A DNA stretch of 64,000 bases from Comamonadaceae bacterium (GCA_947375135.1 CANCER010000010.1:53319-117318), one strand, 5' to 3'. Shown: positions 40,141 through 50,103, counted from the first letter of the stretch. Numbers and translations are program-made. The notes: generated by a model from the sequence alone, not told the origin.

Positions 40141-43100
40141 AGCAAATTCTCCGGGTCCACGGCCACGGGGGCGGCCAGTTCGCCCTCCGGCTGCTCGTGT
40201 GCATACATGCGGCGCTGGCGCTCGCTGCCCTTGAAGATGCGACGCACCACCACAAAGAACACCGGGGTAAAGAACACCGACAGGGCGGTGGCGGTGATCA
40301 TGCCGCCCATCACGCCGGTGCCGATGGCGCGCTGGCTGGCAGAGCCCGCACCGCTGGCCAAGACCAGGGGCAGCACGCCCAGGATAAAGGCCATGGAGGT
40401 CATCAGAATCGGGCGGAAACGCAGGTGCACGGCCTTGAGCACCGCCTCCACCAGGCCCATGCCCTGGGCGACCAGGTCCTTCGCAAACTCGATGATCAGC
40501 ACCGCGTTCTTGGCCGACAGGCCGATGATGGTGATCAGGCCGACCTTGAAGTAGATGTCATTCTCCAGCCCGCGCAGGTGCGCGGCCAGCACCACGCCCA
40601 GCATGCCCAGGGGCACCACCAGAATCACGGCGAAGGGAATCGACCAGCTCTCGTAGAGTGCTGCCAGGCACAGGAACACGGCCAGCAGCGAAAAGGCAAA
40701 CAGCACGGTGGCCGTCGAGCCCGAGAGCTTTTCCTCATAGGTCTGGCCGGTCCACTCAAAAGCAAAGCCGGGGGGCAGTTGGGACGCCAGGCGTTCCATC
40801 TCGGCAATCGCGGTGCCCGTGCTGTTGCCGGGCGCGGGCTCGCCGGAAATCCGCATGGTGGGGAAGCCGTTGTAGCGAATGGTCTGCATTGGGCCGGTAA
40901 TCCATTCGGTGCGGGCAAAGGCCGAGAAGGGCACGGTCTGGCCGCTGCTGTTGAGCACGTTCAGGCGCAGCAAATCGTCCGGCTGCATGCGCGTGGGCGC
41001 ATCGGCCTGTACCACCACCCGTTGCAGGCGACCGGCATTGGGAAAGTCATTCACATAGCTCGAGCCCAACGCGGTGGAGATGGCGCTGTTGATGGCCGTG
41101 AAGTTCACGCCCAGCGCACTGGCCTTGTCGCGGTCAATGTTCAGTTGCAACTGCGCGGCGTCTTCCAGTCCGTCCGGGCGCACAGCGGTGAGTACCTTGC
41201 TCTGGGCGGCCATGCCCAGCAACTGGTTGCGCGCAGCCAGCAAGGCGTCGTGGCCGTTGCCACCACGGTCCTGCAGGCGGAAGGCAAAGCCGTTGGAGCG
41301 GCCCAACTCAGGAATCGGCGGGGGGCTGAGCGGGAAGATGAACGCATCGCGTATGCCCATGAGCGCACCAAAAGCACGGCCCGCCAGGGACTTGGCGGCA
41401 TGCTCGGGGCCGGCGCGTTCCTTCCAATCCTTTAAGGCCACAAAGCCGAGTGCCGCATTCTGGCCGGTACCGGAAAAGCTGAAGCCCAGCACGCTGACCA
41501 TGTCGGCCACTTCCGGTTGCTTGAGCATGAACTGCTCCACCTGCGTCATCACGCCGCTGGTGCGGTTGGTGGTGGCGCCCGGGGGCAACTGCACGTTGAC
41601 CAGAATCGTGCCCTGGTCTTCATTGGGCAGGAAGGACGTGGGCAGGCGGCCGAACAGGATCACCACGCAGGCGATGATCACGCCGTAGATCGCCAGGAAG
41701 CGGCCGGTGCGCTTCAGAATGCGGGCCACCAGGCTTTCATAGCCATGGTTGACGCTGCTGAAACCCCGGTTGAACCAGCCGAAGAAGCCGGTCTTGGCAT
41801 GGTGGTGGCCCGCTTCCACGGGCTTCAGGATGGAGGCGCACAGGGCTGGCGTAAACGACAGCGCCATGAAGGCCGAGAACAAAATCGAACTCAGCATCAC
41901 CACCGCAAACTGGCGGTAGATGTTGCCGACCGAGCCGCTGAAAAACAGCAGCGGCACAAACACCGACACCAGTACCACGGTGACGCCGATGATGGCGCCC
42001 GAGATCTGGCCCATGGCCTTGCGCGTGGCCATCAGCGGGTGCAGGCCCTCGGTGCTCATGATGCGCTCGACGTTTTCCACCACCACGATGGCGTCATCCA
42101 CCACGATGCCGATCACCAGCACCATGCCGAACATGGTCAGCACGTTGATGGAGTAACCCAGACCCAGCAGCACGCCAAAGGTACCCAAGAGGGTGATGGG
42201 CACCACCAGCGTGGGGATGATGGTGTAGCGGATGTTCTGCAGAAACAGGTACATCACCAGGAACACCAGGATCACCGCTTCCAGCAGGGTCTCCACCACC
42301 TGGCGAATCGAGATTTCCACAAACTTGGAGCTGTCATAGGGGATGCTGGCCTTCACGCCGGGCGGGAAGTAGCGGGACAACTCATCGAGCCGCTTGCGGA
42401 TGGCCTTGGCCGTGGCCAGCGCATTGCCGCTGGGAGCGAGTTGCACACCAATGCCGCTGGCCGGCTGGCCGTTGAGCCGCGCCTGCGGACTGTAAGACTG
42501 GGCACCCAGTTCAATGCGCGCCACATCGCGCAGACGCACGCTGGAGCCGTCGGCATTGGCGCGCAGCACGATGGCGCCAAACTCATCCGCAGACGTCAGT
42601 TGGCCCTTGACCACCACGGCAGCGAAGATGGATTGGCCCGGAATGTTGGGCAGGTCGCCAATGGTGCCGGAGGTGACCTGGGCGTTCTGCGCGGCTATTG
42701 CTGCGGTCACGTCGTTGCTGCTGAGCTTGAAGCCCACCAGCTTGGCCGGATCGATCCAGATGCGCATGGCGCGCTCAGTGCCGAACAGCTGGGCTTGGCC
42801 GACGCCAGGCACGCGCTGGATTTCAGGCAGGATGTTGCGCGAGGCGTAGTCACCCAGGGCCACCGGGTCGAAGTCCGGGTTGTCGGAGGACAGGATGGTG
42901 AAGAGCAGAAAGTTGGAGCGCGCCTTGTCCACGCGCACGCCGTTTTGCGTCACCACCGAAGGCAGGCGGGGCGCCGCCCTGGAGAGGCGGTTCTGCACGT
43001 CCACCTGCGCCAGGTCGGGGCTGGTGCTGGGGTCAAAGCTGAGCGTGATGGAGCCGCTGCCATCGGCCTGGGCCACGGATTCCATGTACAGCAGGCCGGG

Positions 43101-43316
43101 CGAGCCATTCATCTCGCGCTCGATCACCGACAACACGCTGTTTTCCAGCGTGGTGGCCGTAGCGCCCGGGTAGGAGGCAGAGACCACGATGGAGGGCGGC
43201 GCCACCGAGGGGTATTGCGCCACCGGCAACTGGGTAATGGCGACCGCTCCGGCCACCACAATAAACAAAGCAATCACCCATGCAAAGATGGGCCGGTCAA
43301 TAAAGAAACGCGCCAT
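40137..43316 (-). CDS. RND multidrug efflux permease (HAE1 family, AcrB/MexB-like)
   Basis: 1059 residues, full length. N-terminus MARFFIDRPIFAWVIALFIV; twelve membrane segments in two halves; proton-relay aspartates in GIVVDDAIVVVENVERIM and the relay lysine in NAVLIIEFAKDL; C-terminal GVMGGMITATALSVFFTPVFFV. It extrudes drugs, detergents or solvents using the proton gradient, with the MFP 12 bases upstream and the outer-membrane factor overlapping downstream. Confidence 0.96.
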   Translation of the reverse strand: MARFFIDRPIFAWVIALFIVVAGAVAITQLPVAQYPSVAPPSIVVSASYPGATATTLENSVLSVIEREMNGSPGLLYMESVAQADGSGSITLSFDPSTSPDLAQVDVQNRLSRAAPRLPSVVTQNGVRVDKARSNFLLFTILSSDNPDFDPVALGDYASRNILPEIQRVPGVGQAQLFGTERAMRIWIDPAKLVGFKLSSNDVTAAIAAQNAQVTSGTIGDLPNIPGQSIFAAVVVKGQLTSADEFGAIVLRANADGSSVRLRDVARIELGAQSYSPQARLNGQPASGIGVQLAPSGNALATAKAIRKRLDELSRYFPPGVKASIPYDSSKFVEISIRQVVETLLEAVILVFLVMYLFLQNIRYTIIPTLVVPITLLGTFGVLLGLGYSINVLTMFGMVLVIGIVVDDAIVVVENVERIMSTEGLHPLMATRKAMGQISGAIIGVTVVLVSVFVPLLFFSGSVGNIYRQFAVVMLSSILFSAFMALSFTPALCASILKPVEAGHHHAKTGFFGWFNRGFSSVNHGYESLVARILKRTGRFLAIYGVIIACVVILFGRLPTSFLPNEDQGTILVNVQLPPGATTNRTSGVMTQVEQFMLKQPEVADMVSVLGFSFSGTGQNAALGFVALKDWKERAGPEHAAKSLAGRAFGALMGIRDAFIFPLSPPPIPELGRSNGFAFRLQDRGGNGHDALLAARNQLLGMAAQSKVLTAVRPDGLEDAAQLQLNIDRDKASALGVNFTAINSAISTALGSSYVNDFPNAGRLQRVVVQADAPTRMQPDDLLRLNVLNSSGQTVPFSAFARTEWITGPMQTIRYNGFPTMRISGEPAPGNSTGTAIAEMERLASQLPPGFAFEWTGQTYEEKLSGSTATVLFAFSLLAVFLCLAALYESWSIPFAVILVVPLGMLGVVLAAHLRGLENDIYFKVGLITIIGLSAKNAVLIIEFAKDLVAQGMGLVEAVLKAVHLRFRPILMTSMAFILGVLPLVLASGAGSASQRAIGTGVMGGMITATALSVFFTPVFFVVVRRIFKGSERQRRMYAHEQPEGELAAPVAVDPENLL

Positions 43317-43328
43317 GGTGTGGGCCTC

Positions 43329-44603
43329 TTAGGACTTGGCTGCAGCGGAGGCTGCAGCCGCGGGGGCGCTTCCCGCTGCGGCCGGGGCACTGGCTGCGGC
43401 GGCGGGCGCAGCAGGTGCAGCACCGGCGGGCGTCCACGGCACGGGCTTGACCGGAGCCTTGCCCATCATTTTCTGGAAGCCGTCCACCACCACCTGTTCG
43501 CCGTCCTTCAGGCCGGAGAGAACGACCCATTGGTTGTCCTTGCCGTTGCCCACCTTGACCGGGCGGGTCTCGACCATGCCGTCGGCTCCGACCACCTTGA
43601 CGCTGTCGCCCTGCTGGCTGCGCTGCACGGCCTGTTGCGGCAACAAGATCGCACCAGCAACGGCGGACTGCTGCAACTGCGCACGCACATACATGCCAGG
43701 CAGGAGCACGCCCTTGGGGTTGGGCACTTCGGCGCGCAGGGTGATCTGGCCCGAGGTCGGATCCACGCTCAGGTCGGAAAACAGCAGCTTGCCGGCTATC
43801 GGATAGACACTGCCGTCATCCAGCACGAGGCGCACCTGGGCCGACTCGGCCCCGCCTGCGCTCTTGAGCGCACCGCTGGCTATTGCCGCGCGCAGGCGCA
43901 GCACATCGGCCACCGGCTGCGTGAAGTTGATGAACATGGGGTTGATCTGCTGCACCAGCGCCAGCTGGGTGGCGTCGCCCTGCCCGACCAGCGCACCCTC
44001 GGTCACCAGCGCGCGGCCTATGCGCCCGGAGATGGGCGTGGTGACGGTGGCGTAACCCACATTGATTTGTGCCGACAGAATGGACGCCTTGGCAGCGGCC
44101 ACATCGGCCTCGGCCAGTTTCTGTGCGGCCACGGCGGAAATCAATTCCTGGTCGCTGATGGCGTGGGCGGCAGCCAGCGGCTTGTAGCGCTCGGCCTGGG
44201 CCTGCGTGGAAGTCAGATTGGCTTCTGCCTTGGCGAGCGAAGCCTGGGCGCTGGCCAGCACCGCCTTGTAGGGCGCGGCATCAATCTGGAACAGGGTCTG
44301 GTTGGCGTGCACTTCGCTGCCTTCGGTGAACTGCTTGCTTTGCAAAATGCCGGCCACGCGGGCACGCACCTGGGCTACGCGGGAGGCTTCGGTGCGACCG
44401 GGCAACTCGGTCACCAGCCCCACGGTGCTGCGCGACACCGTGACCACACCCACCTGGGCAGGTGGTGGTGCCTGGCTGGCACCGGCTGCAGGCGGCGCTG
44501 CGGATTGACCGCAGGCGGCCAGCAAACCCGTTGCGCCCAGTAACACAAGACGCGCGTCCGCGCGCTGCCAACCGGAGACCAGGGCATTTTTCAATGCATG
44601 CAT
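43329..44603 (-). CDS. RND efflux membrane fusion lipoprotein (AcrA/MexA-like)
   Basis: 424 residues. Lipobox LLAAC (Cys about 32), then the AcrA pattern: TVGLVTELPGRTEASRVAQVRARV, a helical hairpin (about 100-170), QINVGYATVTTPISGRIGRA, and beta-barrel LRAEVPNPKGVLLPGMYVRA. The last 40 residues are an Ala/Pro low-complexity tail not usual for the family. It bridges the inner-membrane pump and the outer-membrane duct. The 203 bases upstream contain no TetR-type regulator and no other gene. Confidence 0.94.
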   Translation of the reverse strand: MHALKNALVSGWQRADARLVLLGATGLLAACGQSAAPPAAGASQAPPPAQVGVVTVSRSTVGLVTELPGRTEASRVAQVRARVAGILQSKQFTEGSEVHANQTLFQIDAAPYKAVLASAQASLAKAEANLTSTQAQAERYKPLAAAHAISDQELISAVAAQKLAEADVAAAKASILSAQINVGYATVTTPISGRIGRALVTEGALVGQGDATQLALVQQINPMFINFTQPVADVLRLRAAIASGALKSAGGAESAQVRLVLDDGSVYPIAGKLLFSDLSVDPTSGQITLRAEVPNPKGVLLPGMYVRAQLQQSAVAGAILLPQQAVQRSQQGDSVKVVGADGMVETRPVKVGNGKDNQWVVLSGLKDGEQVVVDGFQKMMGKAPVKPVPWTPAGAAPAAPAAAASAPAAAGSAPAAAASAAAKS

Positions 44604-44806
44604 ATTGAACCCTTAGGAAATGAAAGCGGGGCCTCGCAGCCCCGGTCAGAAAACGGTGATGGGTGACAAAAGACTTTGTCCAACCCGCAGAAACCAGTAT
44701 AGCCAGAAGGGGTAAACCCGCGCTGACCACCACCTATTGCATTCGCACCCTCAGTCGACCATTCAGGCAGGGCGATCACCGCAACGGGCCGGGCGCACAA
44801 CGGGTG

Positions 44807-46738
44807 TTAAAAATCCACCGCCGGGCGCAGCGCCGAGGGCCGCACATAACGCCAGCGACCCAGCCAGCAGGCACTGATGAGCGCGATGCCGCAGGTGGCA
44901 GCGATCACCGCCATGGGGTGCTGCCACGCGCCGCCATAGGCGTCGAACATGCTGATTTTCATGGCCCGCACGACCCAGGTCAGCGGCAGCCAGGGGCTGA
45001 TATTGCTGAACAGCGTACCGCTGAGTTCCACCGGAAGAATGCCACCGGAGCTGGAGAGTTGCACCGCCAGAAAAATCATGGCGGCCGCTTTGCCGGCGTC
45101 ACCCATCAAGCGTGTCAGCGCAAACACGATGCCCAGAAAGGTGAGCGCCGAGAGCGCCAGCGTGAGCAGGAACAGCCCCGGGCTGGCGATGCGCATGTGC
45201 AGGCCCCAGACCACCGTGGCATACACCAGCGCCGCTTGTGCCAGCACGATCAGCAGCGGAATGGCCAGCTTGCCCAGCAGCTTGGCCGGGCCGGAAAATT
45301 TCTGTGCCGGTTTGGGCAGCACCCGCACATGGATCAAAAACGCCGCCACCCCAGCGCCCAGCCACAGCGCTGCAGGAAGAATGTTGGGGGCAAAGCCGCT
45401 GCCGCTGTTGGGCACCGGGGCCTCCACTTCCATGACGGGCCTGACCGAATTGGCCAGGCCCTGGGCGCTGCCATCGGGCTTGACGATGTCAGCCGGCAGC
45501 GAAGTGCCCAGCAAGTCCAGGCCGGCACTGAGCCGCTCGGCACCTTGGCGCGCACTTTGCGCGCCCTCGGCCAGCGCCGTGGTGCCGTTCACCAGCGCGT
45601 CGGTGCCGCGGTCGAGCTCATCGAGCTGGCTGTCGTCCGGCAGCTTTTGCACCATGGTGCGCAACCCTGCGTTCATGGCGCGCACCCCGGTAGCCATTGC
45701 GCCCACGCCGTTGCTGAGCTTGTCTGCGCCCTCCTGCAGCTTGCCCTGGGCTTCGGCCGCCGTTTGCAGTCCGGCGTCGAGTTGGGTGACGCCGGTGTGG
45801 AGCTGGCCCAGGTTCTCGGCCACCTTGGCGGGCACCAGAAGGCTGTCCTGCGCCTGGTCGCGAAACGTGCCCACGCTGCTGCGTATGACCTGGCTGCCGG
45901 CCTGCAGTTCGGTCATGCCCCTGGCCAGTTCGGTGTGGCCGGCGGCCAGTTGCTCGGCCCCGGCCTTGAGACGGTCCAGCTCACTGTTGCGCGGGCGTTT
46001 GGCGTCCATGGTCTTCAGGCCGCCGCCCAGTTGCCGCATGCCGTTGTTGAGTTGGTCCACCCCGCTGTTGACGCGTTGCGCGCCGCTAGCGGCTTGCCTG
46101 GCCCCGGTGACCAGCGGCAGCATGCCCTTGCTGAGCTCGTGGGCGCCGCTGCGCAACTGCTCCACGCCGTCGCGCAGGCGCTCCACGCCGCGTTGCGAGC
46201 CGGCGGCATTGAGCAGCACCAGTTTCCAGCGCCGCTCGTTCAGGCTCTCGTTCACGTCGTGGCCTAGCTCACTGGCAAAGCTGCGCGCCAGCAGCGCGCT
46301 CTCGAAGTTATTGCCTTCGGAGGTGTAGACCACCAGCTTGCCGGCTCCCGCTTCGTGGCCGGGAATAGCGTTGGAGCTGAAGTCCGGCGGGATCACCAGC
46401 GCAAAAGCCAGTGCACCACTGCGCACCTGCGCGCGTGCCTCGGCCTCGCTCTCAAAATCCTGGAACCCAAAGGTGTGCTTCTTGTGCAGGGTGGAGGCCA
46501 CCTCCCAGCCGGCGTTGAACACCTGTCCACGGTACTCCACGCCCTCATCCAGATTCACCAGGCCCACCGGCAAGGTGCCTATGCGGGAGGCCGGGTCCCA
46601 CACGCTGGACAGGTAAATAAAGGCGTACAGCGCCGGTATCAGGGCCACCAGCAGGGTGGCTGCAAACAGCTTGGGATAGCGGGTGAAGGCCTGCGCCTCC
46701 ACGCGCAGGATGTACAGACTTTGTGACAGCAAGTGCAT
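44807..46738 (-). CDS. YhgE/Pip-like ABC-2 type membrane protein
   Basis: 643 residues. One N-terminal membrane helix (FAATLLVALIPALYAFIYL), a large extracytoplasmic region (about 45-430) with repeated G-x-x-x-L-x-x-G heptads predicted to be long coiled coils (GAHELSKG, GVDQLNNG, GADKLSNG, GTDALVNG), then five membrane helices at the C-terminus. This is the YhgE/Pip architecture, including phage-infection protein and type VII-associated relatives. Role in Gram-negatives is unclear; linkage to the RND operon suggests envelope transport. It begins 6 bases after the FAD oxidoreductase stop. Confidence 0.8.
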   Translation of the reverse strand: MHLLSQSLYILRVEAQAFTRYPKLFAATLLVALIPALYAFIYLSSVWDPASRIGTLPVGLVNLDEGVEYRGQVFNAGWEVASTLHKKHTFGFQDFESEAEARAQVRSGALAFALVIPPDFSSNAIPGHEAGAGKLVVYTSEGNNFESALLARSFASELGHDVNESLNERRWKLVLLNAAGSQRGVERLRDGVEQLRSGAHELSKGMLPLVTGARQAASGAQRVNSGVDQLNNGMRQLGGGLKTMDAKRPRNSELDRLKAGAEQLAAGHTELARGMTELQAGSQVIRSSVGTFRDQAQDSLLVPAKVAENLGQLHTGVTQLDAGLQTAAEAQGKLQEGADKLSNGVGAMATGVRAMNAGLRTMVQKLPDDSQLDELDRGTDALVNGTTALAEGAQSARQGAERLSAGLDLLGTSLPADIVKPDGSAQGLANSVRPVMEVEAPVPNSGSGFAPNILPAALWLGAGVAAFLIHVRVLPKPAQKFSGPAKLLGKLAIPLLIVLAQAALVYATVVWGLHMRIASPGLFLLTLALSALTFLGIVFALTRLMGDAGKAAAMIFLAVQLSSSGGILPVELSGTLFSNISPWLPLTWVVRAMKISMFDAYGGAWQHPMAVIAATCGIALISACWLGRWRYVRPSALRPAVDF

Positions 46739-46744
46739 GGCGCA

Positions 46745-47854
46745 TTATTCCCGGTAACGCCGCAGGAAGCGCCGGTCGATCCAGTCTTTGAGCCACCAGA
46801 CCCAGCGCCCCTGCGCGCTGTGCGGGCCCCAGCTGGCAATGGCATAGCGGTTGCCGCAGGAAACCAGGTTCAAGGTGCGTTCGGGCGGCTGGTGTTCGCG
46901 CAACGCTTGCCCGGCCACTGCCGCCGCGAGGTTCATGGCCAGGGCCGGGCCGGCGCGCACCGCAACCACGCCGCTGCGTGCCATGGGGCGGTCCATGCGC
47001 GTGCTGACATCGCCCGCGGCAAACACTTCCGGGTGGCTGGTGGAGCGCTGGCAGGCGTCCACCGCTACAAAGCCCTGCAGGTCGAGTACCAGTCCGCTGG
47101 CCAGCAACCAGGCCGGCGCCTGCGCGCCGGTGGCCACCAGCGGCACATCACAGGCCAGGGTGGCACCGCTGGCCAGCAGCACTTCGCCCGGTTGCACGCC
47201 GCTTGCCGTGTCTTGCAGCAGCGTGATTTTCCGCTGGAGCAGCGCGGCCTTCAGACGGGCTTGCACGCGCTCGGTGTAGCCTGCGCCCACCGGGGTGCTG
47301 CCGCAGAGCAGCGTGACCGCCGCCTTCGGCATACGGTGGCGCACGGCCATGGCCAGTTCCATACCCGCTGCCCCCGCGCCAATCACGGTGATGCGCAGGG
47401 GCTTGGCTTGCGCCCTGTGCACCACCGGGGGCCAGAGCGCGCCAAAGGCCTCGATGGGGCGGATAAACAGGGCGTTTTCGCGCGCGCCGGGTAGGGCTTG
47501 TTCGATGCGCGCGCGGTCTTGCACCGGGCCGGTGTTGAGGGAGAGCCAGTCGTAGTGCAGGCAGCTGCCGTCCTCCAGCGTCACCGTGCGCGCCACGGCA
47601 TCCAAGGCGCACACGCTGCCCCGAATCCAGCGTATGCCGCTGCGCCGCACCAGGGGCTCCAGGGGAATCACGCAGTCTTCCAGCGCGTAGTGGCCGGCCA
47701 CAAAGCCCGGCACCATGCCGGAGTAGAGCTGGCGGTCGCAGGGCGCAATCAGCGTCACCTGTACACCGGCCCAGGGCGCGCTGGCCATGTGCGACAGCAC
47801 ATGCACGTGGGCATGTCCCGCCCCCAAAAGCAGCAGTTGGCGTGCGGGGGGCAT
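46745..47854 (-). CDS. FAD/NAD(P)-dependent oxidoreductase (SelD N-terminal-like family)
   Basis: 369 residues from MPPARQLLLLGAGHAHVHVL. The ORF can be read upstream to 47956, but those 34 codons lie in copy C of the dispersed repeat, so the start at 47854 is preferred. FAD-binding GAGHAHVHVL and NAD-binding VIGAGAAGMELA; FVAVDACQRSTSHPEVFAAGDV is the second FAD contact. The family is related to NDH-2 and to the domain fused to selenophosphate synthase. Probable membrane-peripheral quinone or disulfide reductase; exact reaction unknown. Confidence 0.82.
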   Translation of the reverse strand: MPPARQLLLLGAGHAHVHVLSHMASAPWAGVQVTLIAPCDRQLYSGMVPGFVAGHYALEDCVIPLEPLVRRSGIRWIRGSVCALDAVARTVTLEDGSCLHYDWLSLNTGPVQDRARIEQALPGARENALFIRPIEAFGALWPPVVHRAQAKPLRITVIGAGAAGMELAMAVRHRMPKAAVTLLCGSTPVGAGYTERVQARLKAALLQRKITLLQDTASGVQPGEVLLASGATLACDVPLVATGAQAPAWLLASGLVLDLQGFVAVDACQRSTSHPEVFAAGDVSTRMDRPMARSGVVAVRAGPALAMNLAAAVAGQALREHQPPERTLNLVSCGNRYAIASWGPHSAQGRWVWWLKDWIDRRFLRRYRE

Positions 47855-47857
47855 GCT

Positions 47858-47936
47858 GGCCCCCACGCTTCCCGCTGCGCGTGGTTCGCTGCCCCCCAAG
47901 GGGGCCTTCGCCCCTTGGGGCGGCCCGGCGGGGCTC
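47858..47936 (+). repeat. Three-hairpin intergenic element, copy C
   Basis: Between the leftward VTT-FAD gene (ends 47941) and the FAD oxidoreductase start (47854). CCACGC...GCGTGG, GCCCCC/GGGGGC and GCCCC/GGGGC around the constant loop TTGGGGCGGCCCGGC. It is on the plus strand, so relative to the surrounding genes it is inverted compared with copies A and B. Confidence 0.8.
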
Positions 47937-47940
47937 ATGT

Positions 47941-50103
47941 TCATCCGCGTCTCCATTCATGAAATTTTTCCAGCCAGCGCAGCAGGCGCTCTGGCGGGTG
48001 CGCGCGGCGCCACTGACCGGCGGCGTGTTTGTTGGCCTCGGCCAGGGTGGGGTAACTGTGCACCGTCCCCAGGATTTTGCCCATGCCCAGACCGTGCTGC
48101 ATGGCCAGCACATATTCAGCCAGCAGTTCGGCCGCCTGCGCGCCCGCGATGGTGGCGCCCAGAATGCGGTCCTTGCCCGGCACCGTGAGGACTTTGACAA
48201 AGCCATGCGCTGCGCTGTCGGCGATGGCGCGGTCCAGCCCTGCCAAGTCAAAGCGCGTGACTTCATAGGCCACGCCCTGTGCCTGCGCTTCGCGCTCGTT
48301 GAGGCCGACGCGGGCGATTTCAGGGTCTACAAACGTGGCCTGCGGAACGGCCTTGTAGTTCACCCGCAAGCGTTTGAAGTCGCCAAACAACGCGTTCACT
48401 GTGGCATACCAGGCCTGGTGCGCAGCCACATGGGTGAGCTGGTAGGGGCCTGCCACATCGCCTGCAGCATAAATATTGGGCACCAGGGTTTGCAGCGTGT
48501 CGTCGGTCTGCACGGTCTTGCCAGTGGCAATGCCCAGTTCTTCCAACCCATAGCCGGTGAGGCGCGCTGCGCGGCCCACGGCACAGAGCAGGCAGTCAAA
48601 GGGCAGTCGCACTTCCTGGCCGTCGTGCAAGGCGATCAGCAGCTTGGTGTCGCCCTGCATCTCACAGCGCAGCGCTTCGTGCCGGGTGAGCACCTGCACA
48701 CCGTCGGCCTGCAGCGCAGCCCGGACGAAGCCCGACACCTCATCGTCCTCACGCAGCAGCAAGCGCCCTGCCCTTTCCACCTGGGTGACTTCGGCGCCCA
48801 GGCGCGCAAAGGCCTGCGCCAGTTCACAGCCAATCGGCCCGCCGCCCAGCACCACCCAGCGCTTGGGCAACTGCGCCAGGGTGGCCAGGTGCGCCCACAG
48901 CGTGTCGCTGGTCAGGTAGCCCACCTGCTCCAGGCCCGGCAGCTCCGGCACCACTGGCCGGGCTCCGGCGGCAATCACGATGCTGCGCGTGGTCAGCCGC
49001 TGTGTGCCGCCGCCATGGAGCGCAATCTCCACGGTCCAGGGGTTGATGATGGTGGCGCGGCCTTGCACCACGTCCACACCCAGCGCGGTGTAGCGCTGCA
49101 CGCTGTCATGCGGCGCAATGTCGGCAATGACCTGCTGCACGCGCTGCATCAGCAGTGGGAAGTCGAACGCCGGCTCCGCAGGATGCAGACCATAGGCGTG
49201 TGCATTGCGCATTTGCTGCGCCAGCCTGGCACTGCGGATCAGCGCCTTGCTCGGCACGCAGCCCGTGTGGAGGCAGTCGCCCCCCATTCTGTAGGCTTCC
49301 ACCAGCGTCACCTTGGCTTGGACCGCTGCGGCAATGTAGGCCGACACCAGACCACCAGCACCGGCGCCAATCACCACCAGGTTGCGGTCAAAGGTCTTGG
49401 GCCTGGAGCCCCGCCAGCGGGCGTAGACGCGCAGACGCTCCAGGTGCCGCCAGACGCGACGCACCACCAGGGGAAACACACCCAGCAAGGCAAAAGACCC
49501 GAGCAAGGCCGGGCTGGCCACATCCGCCAGGCTGCGCAAATGGCCCAGCTGGATACCGGCATTGACATACACCGCCGTGCCCGCCAGCATGCCCAGTTGG
49601 CTGACCCAATAAAAGGTCCAGCTGCGCAGCGCGGTGAGCCCCATGGTCAGGTTGATCAGAAAAAACGGCACCACCGGAATCAGGCGCAGGCTGAGCAAGT
49701 ACAGCCAGCCCGCGCGTTGCACACCCGCGTTGATCTCGGCCAGTGGCTTTGCAAACCGGGCCTGGACCACTTCACGCAGCAGCAGACGTGCTATCCAGAA
49801 GGACAGGGTGGCCCCCAGGCTGGAGGCAAACGACACCAGCAGCAAACCCCAACCAAAGCCAAACACCGCGCCGCCTGCCAGCGTCAACAAGGCGGCACCC
49901 GGCAGCGCCAGGGTGGCCACGCCAACATACAGCGCGAAGTAAAGCGCGCGCAGTTCCCAGGGGCGCTGCGCATACAGCGCGGCAAATCCCGCATGGCGCT
50001 GCTGCAGGGCATCCAGCGTCAGAAAACGGCCCAGGTCCAGTGCAAAGAACAGCCCCAGCACAAGGACCAGAGCCAGCGCCACCAGCCAGCGTGTGGTTTT
50101 CAT
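47941..50103 (-). CDS. VTT/TVP38 membrane domain fused to mercuric-reductase-like flavoprotein
   Basis: 720 residues from MKTTRWLVALALVLVLG. Residues about 1-225 are a SNARE-associated/TVP38 (VTT, DedA-like) membrane domain with LTLAGGAVFGFGWGLLLVSFASSLGA. From about 235 on is a class I disulfide oxidoreductase: NLVVIGAGAGGLVSAYIAA, redox pair GGDCLHTGCVPSK, NAD site VLGGGPIGCELAQAF and dimerisation domain. The disulfide CxxxxC is intact. The fusion implies a membrane-anchored dithiol or quinone redox reaction. Start overlaps the CDP-alcohol phosphatidyltransferase end by ATGA. Confidence 0.88.
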   Translation of the reverse strand: MKTTRWLVALALVLVLGLFFALDLGRFLTLDALQQRHAGFAALYAQRPWELRALYFALYVGVATLALPGAALLTLAGGAVFGFGWGLLLVSFASSLGATLSFWIARLLLREVVQARFAKPLAEINAGVQRAGWLYLLSLRLIPVVPFFLINLTMGLTALRSWTFYWVSQLGMLAGTAVYVNAGIQLGHLRSLADVASPALLGSFALLGVFPLVVRRVWRHLERLRVYARWRGSRPKTFDRNLVVIGAGAGGLVSAYIAAAVQAKVTLVEAYRMGGDCLHTGCVPSKALIRSARLAQQMRNAHAYGLHPAEPAFDFPLLMQRVQQVIADIAPHDSVQRYTALGVDVVQGRATIINPWTVEIALHGGGTQRLTTRSIVIAAGARPVVPELPGLEQVGYLTSDTLWAHLATLAQLPKRWVVLGGGPIGCELAQAFARLGAEVTQVERAGRLLLREDDEVSGFVRAALQADGVQVLTRHEALRCEMQGDTKLLIALHDGQEVRLPFDCLLCAVGRAARLTGYGLEELGIATGKTVQTDDTLQTLVPNIYAAGDVAGPYQLTHVAAHQAWYATVNALFGDFKRLRVNYKAVPQATFVDPEIARVGLNEREAQAQGVAYEVTRFDLAGLDRAIADSAAHGFVKVLTVPGKDRILGATIAGAQAAELLAEYVLAMQHGLGMGKILGTVHSYPTLAEANKHAAGQWRRAHPPERLLRWLEKFHEWRRG

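Noticed and set aside
41517..44543. 1008-codon plus-strand frame over the RND and MFP genes
   Set aside because: Low-complexity His/Gln/Gly-rich shadow of well-supported efflux genes.
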